Source of the DNA: Paraburkholderia aspalathi
Lineage (GTDB): Bacteria > Pseudomonadota > Gammaproteobacteria > Burkholderiales > Burkholderiaceae
Length of the DNA: 64,000 nt
Direction of reading: 5' to 3'
Assembly (NCBI RefSeq): GCF_900116445.1
Contig: NZ_FPBH01000010.1
Span: 186,001 to 250,000, forward strand
Part shown: one piece after another, positions 8,735-17,486 of the stretch
Layout of the letters: the number at the start of each line of letters is the position of its first letter
Position numbering within the stretch: position 1 is the stretch's first letter
Notes under the pieces: generated by a model
The model's database searches: none
What the model was told of the DNA's origin: nothing
The model's input: the letters and a program-made list of their open reading frames with translations, nothing else
Position numbers and translations under genes: made by a program

Positions 8735-9985
8735 TTAGGTCACAGCGCCGCGAGCGGCAAATTCAGGTGCCCGCCAGGTCTCTTGCGTAAGCACCTCGCG
8801 TAACGTCTCGACCGCATCCCACACATCGACAAAGCGCGTATACAGCGGCGTAAAGCCAAACCGCAACACATGCGGCTCGCGATAGTCGCCGATCACGCCA
8901 CGCGCGATCAACGCCTGCATCACTTCATAACCATGCGGATGCTCGAAGCTCGCATGCGAACCGCGCTGTGCATGCTCACGCGGCGTTACAAGCTTCAAAG
9001 GAAATTCGCTGCAACGCGCTTCGACCAGTTCGATAAACAAATCGGTCAACGCGAGCGACTTCGCGCGGATCGTCTGCATATCCGTTTGCAGGAACACATC
9101 GAGACCGCATTCGACGAGCGACATCGACACCATCGGTTGCGTGCCGCACAGGAAGCGGCCGATGCCATCGTCAGGTTGATACGCCGGGTCCATCTTGAAC
9201 GGCGCACGATGACCCCACCAGCCGGACAGCGGCTGCGAGAAATCGTTTTGATGACGCTTCGGCACCCACACGAACGCCGGCGAACCCGGACCACCATTGA
9301 GATATTTATACGTACAGCCCACCGCGTAGTCAGCGCCAACGCCATTCAGATCGACCGGCACCGCGCCCGCCGAATGCGCGAGGTCCCACAGCGCGAGCGC
9401 GCCCTTGTCGTGGATCAGTTTGGTCAGCGCGGCCATGTCGTGCATATAGCCGGTGCGGTAATTCACATGAGTGATCATCGCGATCGCGGTGTCGTCGCCG
9501 ATCGCGGCGGGCAACTCGGACGGATCGTCAACGAGGCGCAACTCATAACCGCGGTCGAGCTGTTCGATCAGCCCTTGCGCGATATACAGATCGGTCGGGA
9601 AATTCGAGCGCTCAGAAACGATCACGCGACGCTTCGGATCGCGCGCATTCGCCACCCGCAGAGCAGCCGACAAAAGCTTGAACAGGTTGATCGAAATCGT
9701 GTCGGTGACGACTACTTCGTTGTCAGCGGCGCCGATCAACGGCGCGAGCTTGTTGCCAAGACGGCGCGGCAATTCGAACCATCCGGCGGTGTTCCAGCTG
9801 CGGATGAGACCTTCGCCCCATTCGGCGCCGATCACGGTCTGCGCGCGCTGCGCGGCAGCGGCCGGCGGCACGCCGAGCGAGTTGCCGTCGAGATAGATGG
9901 TCGTCGATGACAGCGCGAACTGGTCGCGCAGCGTTGCGAGCGGGTCGGCGCTATCCAGCGCCAATGCTTCTTCACGAGTGTTCAT
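8735..9985 (-). CDS. kynU: Kynureninase
   Basis: This PLP enzyme cleaves kynurenine to anthranilate and alanine. The 416-aa length is normal. Visible motifs are DGNSLGVPP near residue 35, the pocket Asp in LWDLAHSAG near 200, and the PLP lysine in YAVGCTYKYLNGGPGSP near 230. It is the central gene of kynB-kynU-kynA, with 76 bp to kynB upstream and 10 bp to kynA downstream. Together the three turn tryptophan into anthranilate. Anthranilate degradation genes are not in this window. Confidence 0.97.
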   Translation of the reverse strand: MNTREEALALDSADPLATLRDQFALSSTTIYLDGNSLGVPPAAAAQRAQTVIGAEWGEGLIRSWNTAGWFELPRRLGNKLAPLIGAADNEVVVTDTISINLFKLLSAALRVANARDPKRRVIVSERSNFPTDLYIAQGLIEQLDRGYELRLVDDPSELPAAIGDDTAIAMITHVNYRTGYMHDMAALTKLIHDKGALALWDLAHSAGAVPVDLNGVGADYAVGCTYKYLNGGPGSPAFVWVPKRHQNDFSQPLSGWWGHRAPFKMDPAYQPDDGIGRFLCGTQPMVSMSLVECGLDVFLQTDMQTIRAKSLALTDLFIELVEARCSEFPLKLVTPREHAQRGSHASFEHPHGYEVMQALIARGVIGDYREPHVLRFGFTPLYTRFVDVWDAVETLREVLTQETWRAPEFAARGAVT

Positions 9986-10061
9986 GGTGGTCCAGTCAGT
10001 CAGATCAGGGAATTCGGTGGATGCGATGAGTGCGGTGCTTCAGTTTGCAGAGCGTCGCCGA

Positions 10062-10700
10062 TCAGCGAGACTCGGGCAGCGCGCGCAACACGGCGCGCAC
10101 GGGGCTCGCATCGAGCGTGGTCAGCTTCAGCGGCAGCGCGATCAGTTCGTAGTCGCCGGGCGCGACGGCATCCAGCACGATGCCTTCGAGAATCGCCATA
10201 CGATGCGCGCGAATGCGATGGTGCGCGTCCATCGTCTTCGATTCCTGCGGATCGAGCGACGGCGTGTCGATGCCGATCAGCTTCACGCCTTTCGCTGCCA
10301 GCAGGTCGATCGTTTCCGGCGCAACCGCGCAGAACGCGCTATCCCAGACCGTAGTCGGCGCGTTTTTGTAAGTGCGTAGTAAGACTCGCGGCGGCAGGTC
10401 GTCGAGCGAGCCGCTCAGGTGTTGTGGTGTCACAACAGGCGAAGCGCCGATGCAATGAATTACGCGGCAGCGTCCAAGGTACGCATCGAGCGCAACCTGG
10501 CCGATCGCCGCGCCTTCGGCGTCATAGTGAAGCGGGGCGTCGGTGTGGGCGCCGGTATGCGGCGACAAGGTCAGGCGTGCGACGTTGACGGGCGAGCCCG
10601 CCTCCATGCGCCACACGCGTTCGATGCCGACCGGCGTATCGCCGGGCCAGACGGGCGTCGCGGTATCGACGGCGGGGGTGATGTCCCAGAGTGTGTCCAT
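10062..10700 (-). CDS. kynB: Kynurenine formamidase
   Basis: This enzyme hydrolyses N-formylkynurenine to kynurenine and formate. The 212-aa protein shows the cyclase-family metal-binding signature HTGAHTDAPLHYD (HxGxHxDxPxH) at residues about 47-59 and starts MDTLWDITPAVDTATPVWPGD, typical of bacterial KynB. ATGGAGAC precedes the start. It is the first gene of the catabolic unit and is divergent from the Lrp-type regulator, with 130 bp between them. Confidence 0.97.
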   Translation of the reverse strand: MDTLWDITPAVDTATPVWPGDTPVGIERVWRMEAGSPVNVARLTLSPHTGAHTDAPLHYDAEGAAIGQVALDAYLGRCRVIHCIGASPVVTPQHLSGSLDDLPPRVLLRTYKNAPTTVWDSAFCAVAPETIDLLAAKGVKLIGIDTPSLDPQESKTMDAHHRIRAHRMAILEGIVLDAVAPGDYELIALPLKLTTLDASPVRAVLRALPESR

Positions 10701-10799
10701 GTCTCCATCTGCGGATTGTGTCTATCCGGGAATGATAGGTGGCTTGGCGCGAAATGTGATTGCGAAAAAATCTCCTTCTGAGCCGTGTCTTGGAACATA

Positions 10800-10812
10800 A
10801 TTTGAGTCAAAT
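10800..10812. promoter_or_regulatory. Palindrome ATTTGAGTCAAAT, candidate KynR operator
   Basis: Perfect 6-bp arms around a single centre base, 19 bp before the regulator start and 100 bp before the kynB start. Lrp/AsnC proteins bind short AT-rich dyads of this kind. Assignment to KynR is inference from position. Confidence 0.5.
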
Positions 10813-10830
10813 GGGAAAGGGAGACCGAAT

Positions 10831-11340
10831 ATGAACGCGATCTCGCTCGACGCCACCGATTGCCGTATCTTGACGGTGCTTCAGCAAGAAGGACGGATCA
10901 GCAATCTCGACTTGGCGGAGCGCATTTCTCTTTCGCCATCGGCCTGTCTACGACGCCTGCGCCTGCTGGAAGAGCAGGGCGTCATCGAACATTACCGTGC
11001 GTGTCTGAATCGCGAAGTGCTGGGTTTTGAACTGGAAGCGTTCGTGCAGGTGTCAATGCGCAACGACCAGGAGAACTGGCACGAGCGTTTTGCGGAGGCG
11101 GTGCGGGACTGGCCGGAAGTGGTCGGTGCGTTTGTCGTGACCGGCGAAACCCACTATCTGCTGCGGGTGCTCGCCCACAATCTCAAACACTATTCGGATT
11201 TCGTGCTGCAACGCCTCTATAAGGCGCCGGGCGTGATGGATATTCGTTCGAATATCGTGTTGCAGACGTTGAAAGAAGATTCGGGCGTACCGGTGTCGCT
11301 GGTGCCGAAAACTACCGGACATAGCGCGCCACACAGCTGA
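10831..11340 (+). CDS. kynR: Lrp/AsnC-family regulator, probable kyn regulator
   Basis: A 169-aa Lrp-type protein. The N-terminal helix-turn-helix (DCRILTVLQQEGRISNLDLA, then SLSPSACLRRLRLLEE) spans residues 7-50. A C-terminal RAM ligand/oligomer domain follows, with VVGAFVVTGETHYLLRV near 100. In Pseudomonas and Burkholderia an Lrp-type KynR next to the kyn genes responds to kynurenine. Here the gene is divergent from kynB, and a palindrome lies in the shared promoter region, so autoregulation is likely. GGGAG lies about 8 nt upstream of the ATG. Confidence 0.9.
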   Translation: MNAISLDATDCRILTVLQQEGRISNLDLAERISLSPSACLRRLRLLEEQGVIEHYRACLNREVLGFELEAFVQVSMRNDQENWHERFAEAVRDWPEVVGAFVVTGETHYLLRVLAHNLKHYSDFVLQRLYKAPGVMDIRSNIVLQTLKEDSGVPVSLVPKTTGHSAPHS

Positions 11341-11429
11341 GTGCGAGTTGCTGGTCAGCTTGCTTCGGTTGGCCGTGTAGCCGGTTTTACCCGCTTGCGG
11401 GCCGCTGTTAAAACACAGCGGCGCCGCGT

Positions 11430-11939
11430 TCAGAGCGGCTTGAGTCCGTGGAATTGACCGCTGTGGAAGACGAGCGGCGCAATCTCCGCGGCACTCTCGT
11501 GGACGCCGCAGCGCTCCACTTCGCCGACGAAAATCACGTGGTCGCCTTCTTCGTAGCGGCTGCGGTTATGGCATTCGAACCAGGCGAGCGCGCCGTCGAG
11601 CACCGGCATGCCGGTGTCGCCTTCGGCGTGCGAGACGCCTTCGAAACGATCGCCCTTCACCGTGGCAAAGCGCTTGCACAGATCGAGCTGTGACGCGGCC
11701 AGCACGTTGACCACGTAGTGACTGTTCGCCCGGAACACCTGCATCGACGCCGAGCGCGTGGCGAGGCTCCACAGCACCAGCGGCGGATTGAGCGAAACCG
11801 AATTGAACGAGCTGGCCGTGATGCCGATCAATTGGCCGGACGCCGCACGCGTGGTGATGACGGTGACGCCGGTGGCGAATTGGCTGAGCGCCTGTTTAAA
11901 GGCGGGCTGGTCGAAGTTGGGCGGGCTGGCGCGCTTCAT
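11430..11939 (-). CDS. Flavin reductase domain protein
   Basis: A 169-aa member of the flavin_Reduct (HpaC/DIM6-NTAB) family. These are FMN- or FAD-binding split-barrel proteins that supply reduced flavin to monooxygenases. Family features are GVTVITTRAASGQLIGITASSFNSVSL near residues 24-50 (flavin-phosphate region), PPLVLWSL, and HYVVNVLAASQLDLCKRFA. The end is a typical PLVFHSGQFHGL. No monooxygenase partner lies nearby, so the partner is unknown. It is convergent with kynR and stands alone. Confidence 0.88.
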   Translation of the reverse strand: MKRASPPNFDQPAFKQALSQFATGVTVITTRAASGQLIGITASSFNSVSLNPPLVLWSLATRSASMQVFRANSHYVVNVLAASQLDLCKRFATVKGDRFEGVSHAEGDTGMPVLDGALAWFECHNRSRYEEGDHVIFVGEVERCGVHESAAEIAPLVFHSGQFHGLKPL

Positions 11940-12195
11940 CGGGCGGAAGCCTTCGGCGCAAACCGGGTGGACCCCGGACTGAACCCATCGCGCGTGCGGC
12001 CGGAAACAAATGATTCAAAAGTCATAGTGAAAATCGTCGATTTGCCCCAATTTTAACTGCAATCGCGGTGGACTGGCCGCGACACCTGCCGGTTAATGGA
12101 AAAACCGCTAAGCTGGAAAGTCTTGGTGGTGGCATGAGCGTTGCGGTTAACTGGGACCGGCATCGGCCGACTATGAGTATCAAGGAGCAAGCAGC

Positions 12196-12744
12196 ATGAG
12201 TCAGACAGGCGAAGTCGCCACCCTCGGTGGCGGGTGTTTCTGGTGCCTCGAAGCGGTGTATCTGGGCGTCGAAGGCGTGAACTCGGTGGAGTCGGGCTAC
12301 GCGGGCGGCCAGACCCAGCGGCCGACCTATGAGCAGGTGTGCGACGGCGTGACGGGCCACGCGGAAGTCGTGAACGTCGACTTCGATCCGGCGAAGATCA
12401 GCTATCGCGAGATTCTCGATATTTTCTTTGCGATCCACGATCCGACCCAGTTGAACCGGCAGGGCAACGATGTCGGCACGCAGTACCGCTCGGTGATTTT
12501 TACCCACTCCGACGCGCAGCGTGAAACGGCGCTGCAAGCGATTCGCGAGATCGGTGAACAGGGTATCTACGACGGCCAGATCGTCACCCAGGTGCTACCG
12601 CTCGACGGTAATTACTGGGCGGCTGAGGCGTATCACCAGAACTACTTCGCGCAGCATCCGAATCAGGGGTACTGCTCGTTTGTCGTGGCGCCGAAGGTCG
12701 CGAAGTTTCGTCAGAAGTTCGCGCATCGGATCAAGGCGAGCTGA
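12196..12744 (+). CDS. msrA: Peptide-methionine (S)-S-oxide reductase
   Basis: MsrA repairs oxidised methionine in proteins using thioredoxin. The 182-aa protein has the catalytic GGGCFWCLEAVY motif at residues 12-23, with the nucleophilic Cys in GCFW, then GYAGG and the conserved HAEVVNVDFDP, GNDVGTQYRSVIF and EAYHQNYF blocks. AAGGAG at 12182-12187 precedes the ATG. Only MsrA is present; no msrB is fused or adjacent. Confidence 0.97.
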   Translation: MSQTGEVATLGGGCFWCLEAVYLGVEGVNSVESGYAGGQTQRPTYEQVCDGVTGHAEVVNVDFDPAKISYREILDIFFAIHDPTQLNRQGNDVGTQYRSVIFTHSDAQRETALQAIREIGEQGIYDGQIVTQVLPLDGNYWAAEAYHQNYFAQHPNQGYCSFVVAPKVAKFRQKFAHRIKAS

Positions 12745-12828
12745 GTCGGCGCGGCGGTGGAGGTCTGATCGCGGGACGGGCGGCGGTTCAGGTTTCGACT
12801 TGGGCCGCCGGCGTTTAAGTGGCGGCTC

Positions 12829-12858
12829 GGCGAGCCACGTGACCTCAGATGGCTCGCC
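12829..12858. terminator. Hairpin between convergent msrA and DUF72 gene
   Basis: GGCGAGCCA (12829-12837) pairs perfectly with TGGCTCGCC (12850-12858) over a 12-nt loop. No T-run follows on either strand, so termination activity is uncertain. Confidence 0.4.
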
Positions 12859-12881
12859 ACGCGTGGGCGTTGCGCCGCCGC

Positions 12882-14249
12882 TCAGCCTTCCTCGTCGCCT
12901 TCTTGCTGCCCATTCTCGTTCGAATCCGGCTCCGACTCCGGGCGCCTTTGCACCTGGTCATGCTCGTGTTCGTGCTCATGAGCAAGCCGCGCATACGCTT
13001 CAATAATCTCCCGCGCCAGTTCCACGCAACTCAACGGCGCCGACCCCTCCGCCTTATTGTTGATCGCGATCACCACCGGCTGCCCGGCCAGCGCATAGCG
13101 CGCGGCTAGCTCGGCGAGCGCGGCGCGGGTCGACGGGTCTTGATCGACCAGCTGGTTGAACGGTTCGTACTTGGCCTTCGCTTGTTCGTATTTGAAGCCG
13201 CCGTGCAAACTCCAGCGCACGATCAGCGGCCCGGCCGGCTCGCCGTCCAGTAGCGCGAGCGCCGCCGCCTGGCGCAGCGGATCCGGCATCCGCGCATGAA
13301 TCCCCACGCAATACCGCACGCCCGCCGCCTTTAGCGTGCGGATAAAGCGCGGCGTGAGCAAACTCCCATCGCGGATTTCGATCGCATAGCACGTGCCTTC
13401 GGGCAGCTTCGGCAACGCCGTCAGGAACTCGGCGAGTCGCTCAATGAACACCGCCGGTTGCGCGAGCATCTGGTCGGGCAGCGGCGACAGCTGGAACACC
13501 AGCGCACCGGCTTTCGTACCGAGGCCTTCGAGACATGGCGTGACGAATTCGTCGATCGCCATTTGCGCGTTCAGGAAGCACGGGTTTAACGAAACCGGCT
13601 CGCCGCGTTCGGCGCGTACGGTGGCGTCGGTGATCGTCATCGGTGCTTTGACGATGAAGCGGAAGTGCTCCGGCACCTGCTGCGCGTAGCGCAAGTATTC
13701 GGTAACGGTGAGCGCCTGGTAAAACGACCGGTCGATGCTGACAGTCTTTAGCAGCGGATGCGCGCCGTAGGCTGTCAGACCTTCGCGCGAGAGTTTGCTG
13801 TTGCTGTACTCGTCGCCGTAGACGATGCCGTTCCAGCCCGGAAAGGACCATGTCGACGTACCGAGGTGGATCTGCGCCGGCAGTTCGGCGGCGAGCGCCA
13901 GGAGTTCAGCAGAGGGCGGAGCGGCGAGCACGTCGCGGGTACGGCGTTTTTTCGGCGTATCCGGGGAAGACGGTGTTGAACTGGAGTCGGCGTCGGCGTC
14001 GGCGATGGGCGCCGGTGGCGCGTCATCTTCCTGCCAGAGGGTGGTGGCGCTCTTCTTTGCGCGCGGCTGCCGCCGCCGCTCGAGCTGTGCCGTTTCGTCG
14101 ACCGTTGCCGGGGTGGCAGCGGCGGGCGCCGCCGATGCCGGTACCTGCTCGACCGGCATCCCGAACAGATCGAACTGCGGTGCATCGGCCTGTGCGTCCT
14201 GCTCGCCGCTCACCGGCTGTTCAACTTCACTTGTCCCGCTCTGGTCCAT
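12882..14249 (-). CDS. DUF72 family protein with long low-complexity N-terminal extension
   Basis: The DUF72 core (residues about 130-410) has a TIM-barrel-like fold. Blocks seen are IHLGTSTWSFPGWNGIVY, PEHFRFIVKAPMTITDA and LVVRWSLHGG-like LIVRWSLHGGFKYEQAK, plus AIEIRDGSLL. Biochemical function of the family is unclear. Typical members are 240-300 aa; this one is 455. The extra length is a disordered, Ala/Pro/Asp-rich N-terminus of about 115 residues and a His/Glu-alternating C-terminus (HEHEHEHD) that might bind metal. It is convergent with msrA and about 100 bp downstream of cfa on the same strand. Confidence 0.85.
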   Translation of the reverse strand: MDQSGTSEVEQPVSGEQDAQADAPQFDLFGMPVEQVPASAAPAAATPATVDETAQLERRRQPRAKKSATTLWQEDDAPPAPIADADADSSSTPSSPDTPKKRRTRDVLAAPPSAELLALAAELPAQIHLGTSTWSFPGWNGIVYGDEYSNSKLSREGLTAYGAHPLLKTVSIDRSFYQALTVTEYLRYAQQVPEHFRFIVKAPMTITDATVRAERGEPVSLNPCFLNAQMAIDEFVTPCLEGLGTKAGALVFQLSPLPDQMLAQPAVFIERLAEFLTALPKLPEGTCYAIEIRDGSLLTPRFIRTLKAAGVRYCVGIHARMPDPLRQAAALALLDGEPAGPLIVRWSLHGGFKYEQAKAKYEPFNQLVDQDPSTRAALAELAARYALAGQPVVIAINNKAEGSAPLSCVELAREIIEAYARLAHEHEHEHDQVQRRPESEPDSNENGQQEGDEEG

Positions 14250-14352
14250 CGATGTTCGACCTGCTGTTTAAGGTTTGCGCCGCGTCGGGCCGTCTACGCC
14301 ATGCACGTAGATCCGGCACGCAGCCACGGCACATCGCCGTGGCGCAACCGTA

Positions 14353-15567
14353 TCACAGTGATTTGTCGTACATATAGCGACGCGACCACGGCAAGGTTTT
14401 CGCGCTGCGGCCGGCTTTGCGGCACACCACCTGGTAGATCGAGACGTCGTCGGTTTCGAATGCGTACGCACAACCGGCGAGGTACACGCGCCAGATGCGG
14501 AATTTTTCGTCGTCGACCAGCGTGCGGGCTTCGTCCGCATGCGCCTCGAAGTTTTCCGCCCAGATGTCCAGCGTGTGCGCATAGTGACGGCGGAGGCTTT
14601 CGACGTCAACCGCTTCGAGTCCACCGCGCTGCATTGCTTCGAGCGCAAGGCCGATATGCGGCAGCTCGCCGTCCGGGAACACGTAACGGTCGATGAATTC
14701 GCCGCCGCCTAGCGCGGTTTCGCCGCTGTCCGAATCGCTCGACGTGATGCCGTGATTCATGGCGACGCCGTCGTCGACGAGCAGATCGTGGATCTTCTTG
14801 AAGTAGCCCGGCAGATTTTTGCGGCCGACGTGCTCGAACATGCCGACGCTGGTGATGCGATCGAATTGCCCTTCGACGTCGCGGTAATCCTGCAGACGAA
14901 TCTCGATCTGGTTTTCCAGACCCGCGGCTTTCACGCGTGCGGTGGCGAGATCGAACTGGTTCTGCGACAGCGTCACACCCACGCACTTCGCGCCGAACTT
15001 CTGAGCCGCGCGCAGCACGAGCGCACCCCAGCCGCAGCCGATATCGAGCAGGCGCTGCCCCGGTTGCAACTGGATCTTGGTGAGGATGTGATCGATCTTC
15101 TTGATCTGCGCGGTGGCGAGATCTTCGTCGCCATTCTCGAAGTACGCACACGAGTACACCATGTTCTCGTCGAGCCACAGCTTGTAGAACTCGTTCGAGA
15201 CGTCGTAGTGATACTGAATGGCCTTCTTGTCCGACGACTTCGAATGCTGGAAGTAGCGCCGCACGCGCGCCAGCTTGCTCGCGCTGGTGACGGTGTTGCG
15301 CGCCAGCTGGTAGCTGACGTTGATGATGTCCGACAGCTTGCCTTCGATGTCGATCTTGCCCTTCACGTACGCCTCGCCGAGATTGTCGAGGCTCGGTTCG
15401 AGCAGATAGGGCAGCGCCGTGGCGCTTTTGACATGTAGCGTGACCTGAGGCGCGGCGAACTGCCCGAAGTCATGTTGCTGACCGTCCCACAACACAAGGC
15501 GTGCTGGCAGGTTAGCCTTGGTTTTTACGTCTTCCACCCACTGCGCCAGCTTTTTCTCCCAGAACAT
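14353..15567 (-). CDS. cfa: Cyclopropane-fatty-acyl-phospholipid synthase
   Basis: Methylates the double bonds of unsaturated phospholipid acyl chains, using S-adenosylmethionine, to form cyclopropane fatty acids at the membrane. The 404-aa protein has the AdoMet motif LLDIGCGWGALVLRA near residue 168, then YHYDVSNEFYKLWLDENMVYSCAYF before it and FDRITSVGMFEHVGRKN after it, the latter being the conserved catalytic region. GGAGAAAT precedes the ATG. Such enzymes usually rise in stationary phase or acid stress; no regulatory site is evident here. Confidence 0.95.
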   Translation of the reverse strand: MFWEKKLAQWVEDVKTKANLPARLVLWDGQQHDFGQFAAPQVTLHVKSATALPYLLEPSLDNLGEAYVKGKIDIEGKLSDIINVSYQLARNTVTSASKLARVRRYFQHSKSSDKKAIQYHYDVSNEFYKLWLDENMVYSCAYFENGDEDLATAQIKKIDHILTKIQLQPGQRLLDIGCGWGALVLRAAQKFGAKCVGVTLSQNQFDLATARVKAAGLENQIEIRLQDYRDVEGQFDRITSVGMFEHVGRKNLPGYFKKIHDLLVDDGVAMNHGITSSDSDSGETALGGGEFIDRYVFPDGELPHIGLALEAMQRGGLEAVDVESLRRHYAHTLDIWAENFEAHADEARTLVDDEKFRIWRVYLAGCAYAFETDDVSIYQVVCRKAGRSAKTLPWSRRYMYDKSL

Positions 15568-15707
15568 GTGATTTCTCCGTGTCCGTTGAACTAAAGCAAA
15601 GCCTGTGTGGATCGCAGCTCACTGCGGTGCAACTCCCATACCGCGAGGCGCAATCCGGCCGTCGCGCGTTGCTGCGTTGGCAACGCGCATACGTGTTGTA
15701 TTCCGAT

Positions 15708-16349
15708 TCAAGGCGATAGGCGGGAGATTTGCCAGTCGCTACTTTCGCTTGAACGCGTGAAGAGCAGACGGTCGTGCAGACGCGACGGTCGGCCCTGCCA
15801 GAATTCGATTGCTTCGGGTACCAAACGATAACCGCCCCAGTGCGGTGGGCGCGGTGGCTGGTCGCCGTATTGCAGGCTGATTTCGCGTTCGCGTGTTTCG
15901 AGCTGCGAGCGGCTTTCAATTACCTGACTTTGATTGGATGCCCACGCGCCGATGCGTGAACCAAGCGGACGCGACGCGTAATACGTATCGCTTTCTTCCG
16001 GGCTGGTTTTGACGATGCGGCCTTCCACGCGCACCTGGCGTTCGAGTTCGATCCAGTAGAACAGCAGGCTCGCGTAGGGATTGGCAGCCAGTTCGCGGCC
16101 CTTGCGGCTTTCGTAGTTGGTGAAGAACACAAAGCCGCGCTCGTCCACACCTTTGATCAACACGATGCGCGCCGACGGCCGGCCACGCGAGTCGACGGTG
16201 GCCAGCGTCATCGTATTCGGTTCGGGCAGTTGGGCGTCTACCGCTTGCTGAAACCACGCGTCGAATTGACGAAACGGGTTGCGGTTGATATTGGCAACGT
16301 CCAAAGAACCCAGCGAATAGTTTTTTCGAAGTTCGGCGAGTGAGGTCAT
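15708..16349 (-). CDS. pdxH: Pyridoxamine 5'-phosphate oxidase
   Basis: FMN enzyme that makes pyridoxal 5'-phosphate in the vitamin B6 salvage and de novo pathways. The 213-aa protein has the family blocks TLATVDSRGRPSARIVLIKG, GFVFFTNYESRKGRELAANP and the C-terminal RLHDRLLFTR with WQISRLSP end. It is 140 bp upstream of cfa on the same strand, with no sign of co-translation. Confidence 0.96.
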   Translation of the reverse strand: MTSLAELRKNYSLGSLDVANINRNPFRQFDAWFQQAVDAQLPEPNTMTLATVDSRGRPSARIVLIKGVDERGFVFFTNYESRKGRELAANPYASLLFYWIELERQVRVEGRIVKTSPEESDTYYASRPLGSRIGAWASNQSQVIESRSQLETREREISLQYGDQPPRPPHWGGYRLVPEAIEFWQGRPSRLHDRLLFTRSSESSDWQISRLSP

Positions 16350-16536
16350 GTTCTTATGCGAACGCTTCAGTCTAACCAGTATAGCCAGGGCTTGAATTTT
16401 TTGCGCGCGACCAGGTCAAGCCCCGCTGGGCTGTGTGGACATCCACACCACAATGTTTTGCGGCCGTTTGTGCCTAAGTGTGCTTGAGTGGGTGCGGCCA
16501 TGTGGATCGTCGCGATCAGGCAAAATACGGGCTGCG

Positions 16537-16564
16537 AACGCTTGAGCGTGCCTGAGCGTTTTTT
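16537..16564 (+). promoter_or_regulatory. Terminator-like hairpin in the tcdA leader
   Basis: AACGCT (16537-16542) pairs with AGCGTT (16555-16560), followed by a run of six T (16559-16564), 40 bp upstream of the tcdA ATG. The stem is short (6 bp) and the loop is 12 nt, so attenuation is only a possibility. Confidence 0.3.
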
Positions 16565-16604
16565 GCCACTCTATGTTTTGCCTGCTTTGAACGAGCCTTC
16601 CACC

Positions 16605-17474
16605 ATGTCCAGCCCCACCGCGCAGTCCGATCTTACTACCAGCCTCGACGGGAGTGAAACCGCCGATCGCGCGCGGCGCTTCGGCGGCATTGCCCGCCTG
16701 TACGGCGCGCCGGCGCTCGCTGCGTTCGAAGGGGCCCATGTCGCTGTGATCGGCATTGGCGGGGTTGGCTCGTGGGTGGCCGAGGCGTTGGCGCGCAGCG
16801 CGGTCGGCACGCTGACCTTGATCGACCTCGACAATGTTGCCGAGAGCAACACTAACCGCCAGATCCATGCGCTGGACGGCAACTACGGAAAACCGAAGGT
16901 CGAGGCGATGGCCGAACGCATCGCGGCAATCAATCCGTTCTGCGACGTGCGGCTGATTGAAGACTTTGTCGAGCCGGACAATTTTGCGGCGACGCTCGGC
17001 GGTGGTTTCGATTACGTGATCGATGCGATCGACAGTGTGCGCACCAAGACCGCATTGATCGCGTGGTGCGTCGAGAAGAAGCAGCCGTTGATTACGGTGG
17101 GCGGCGCGGGCGGCCAACTGGACCCGACGCGTATCCGGATCGACGATCTCGCGTTGACCATCCAGGACCCGTTGCTGTCAAAAGTGCGCGGGCAGTTGCG
17201 CAAACGGCATGGTTTTCCGCGTGGCCCGAAGGCGAAGTTCAAGGTGAGCGCGGTGTATTCCGATGAGCCGCTGATCTATCCGGAAGCCGCTGTTTGCGAC
17301 ATCGATGAGGAAGCGGAGCACGTCACGACGTCGCCGGGACATACGGGACCAGTGGGTTTGAACTGTGCGGGATTTGGGTCGAGCGTATGCGTGACCGCGA
17401 GCTTCGGCTTTGCTGCTGCCGCGCATGTGTTGCGGGCGTTGGCGGAGCAGGCGCGGCTCGTTCGCCGCGCCTGA
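16605..17474 (+). CDS. tcdA: tRNA threonylcarbamoyladenosine dehydratase (TcdA/CsdL-like, ThiF family)
   Basis: A 289-aa E1-like ATP-binding protein that cyclises t6A37 of tRNA to ct6A. The adenylation motif GIGGVGSWVAEALARSAVG lies near residue 48, followed by LIDLDNV and SNTNRQIHA, with VIDAIDSVRTKTALI near 140, all diagnostic of the TcdA/YgdL branch of ThiF proteins. I start at ATG 16605 (MSSPTAQ); the upstream in-frame stretch to 16488 has no family similarity and overlaps a hairpin. It is convergent with the thioredoxin-TPR gene, with 12 bp between stops. No csdA/csdE partners are present. Confidence 0.9.
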   Translation: MSSPTAQSDLTTSLDGSETADRARRFGGIARLYGAPALAAFEGAHVAVIGIGGVGSWVAEALARSAVGTLTLIDLDNVAESNTNRQIHALDGNYGKPKVEAMAERIAAINPFCDVRLIEDFVEPDNFAATLGGGFDYVIDAIDSVRTKTALIAWCVEKKQPLITVGGAGGQLDPTRIRIDDLALTIQDPLLSKVRGQLRKRHGFPRGPKAKFKVSAVYSDEPLIYPEAAVCDIDEEAEHVTTSPGHTGPVGLNCAGFGSSVCVTASFGFAAAAHVLRALAEQARLVRRA

Positions 17475-17486
17475 ACACACAGCCAG

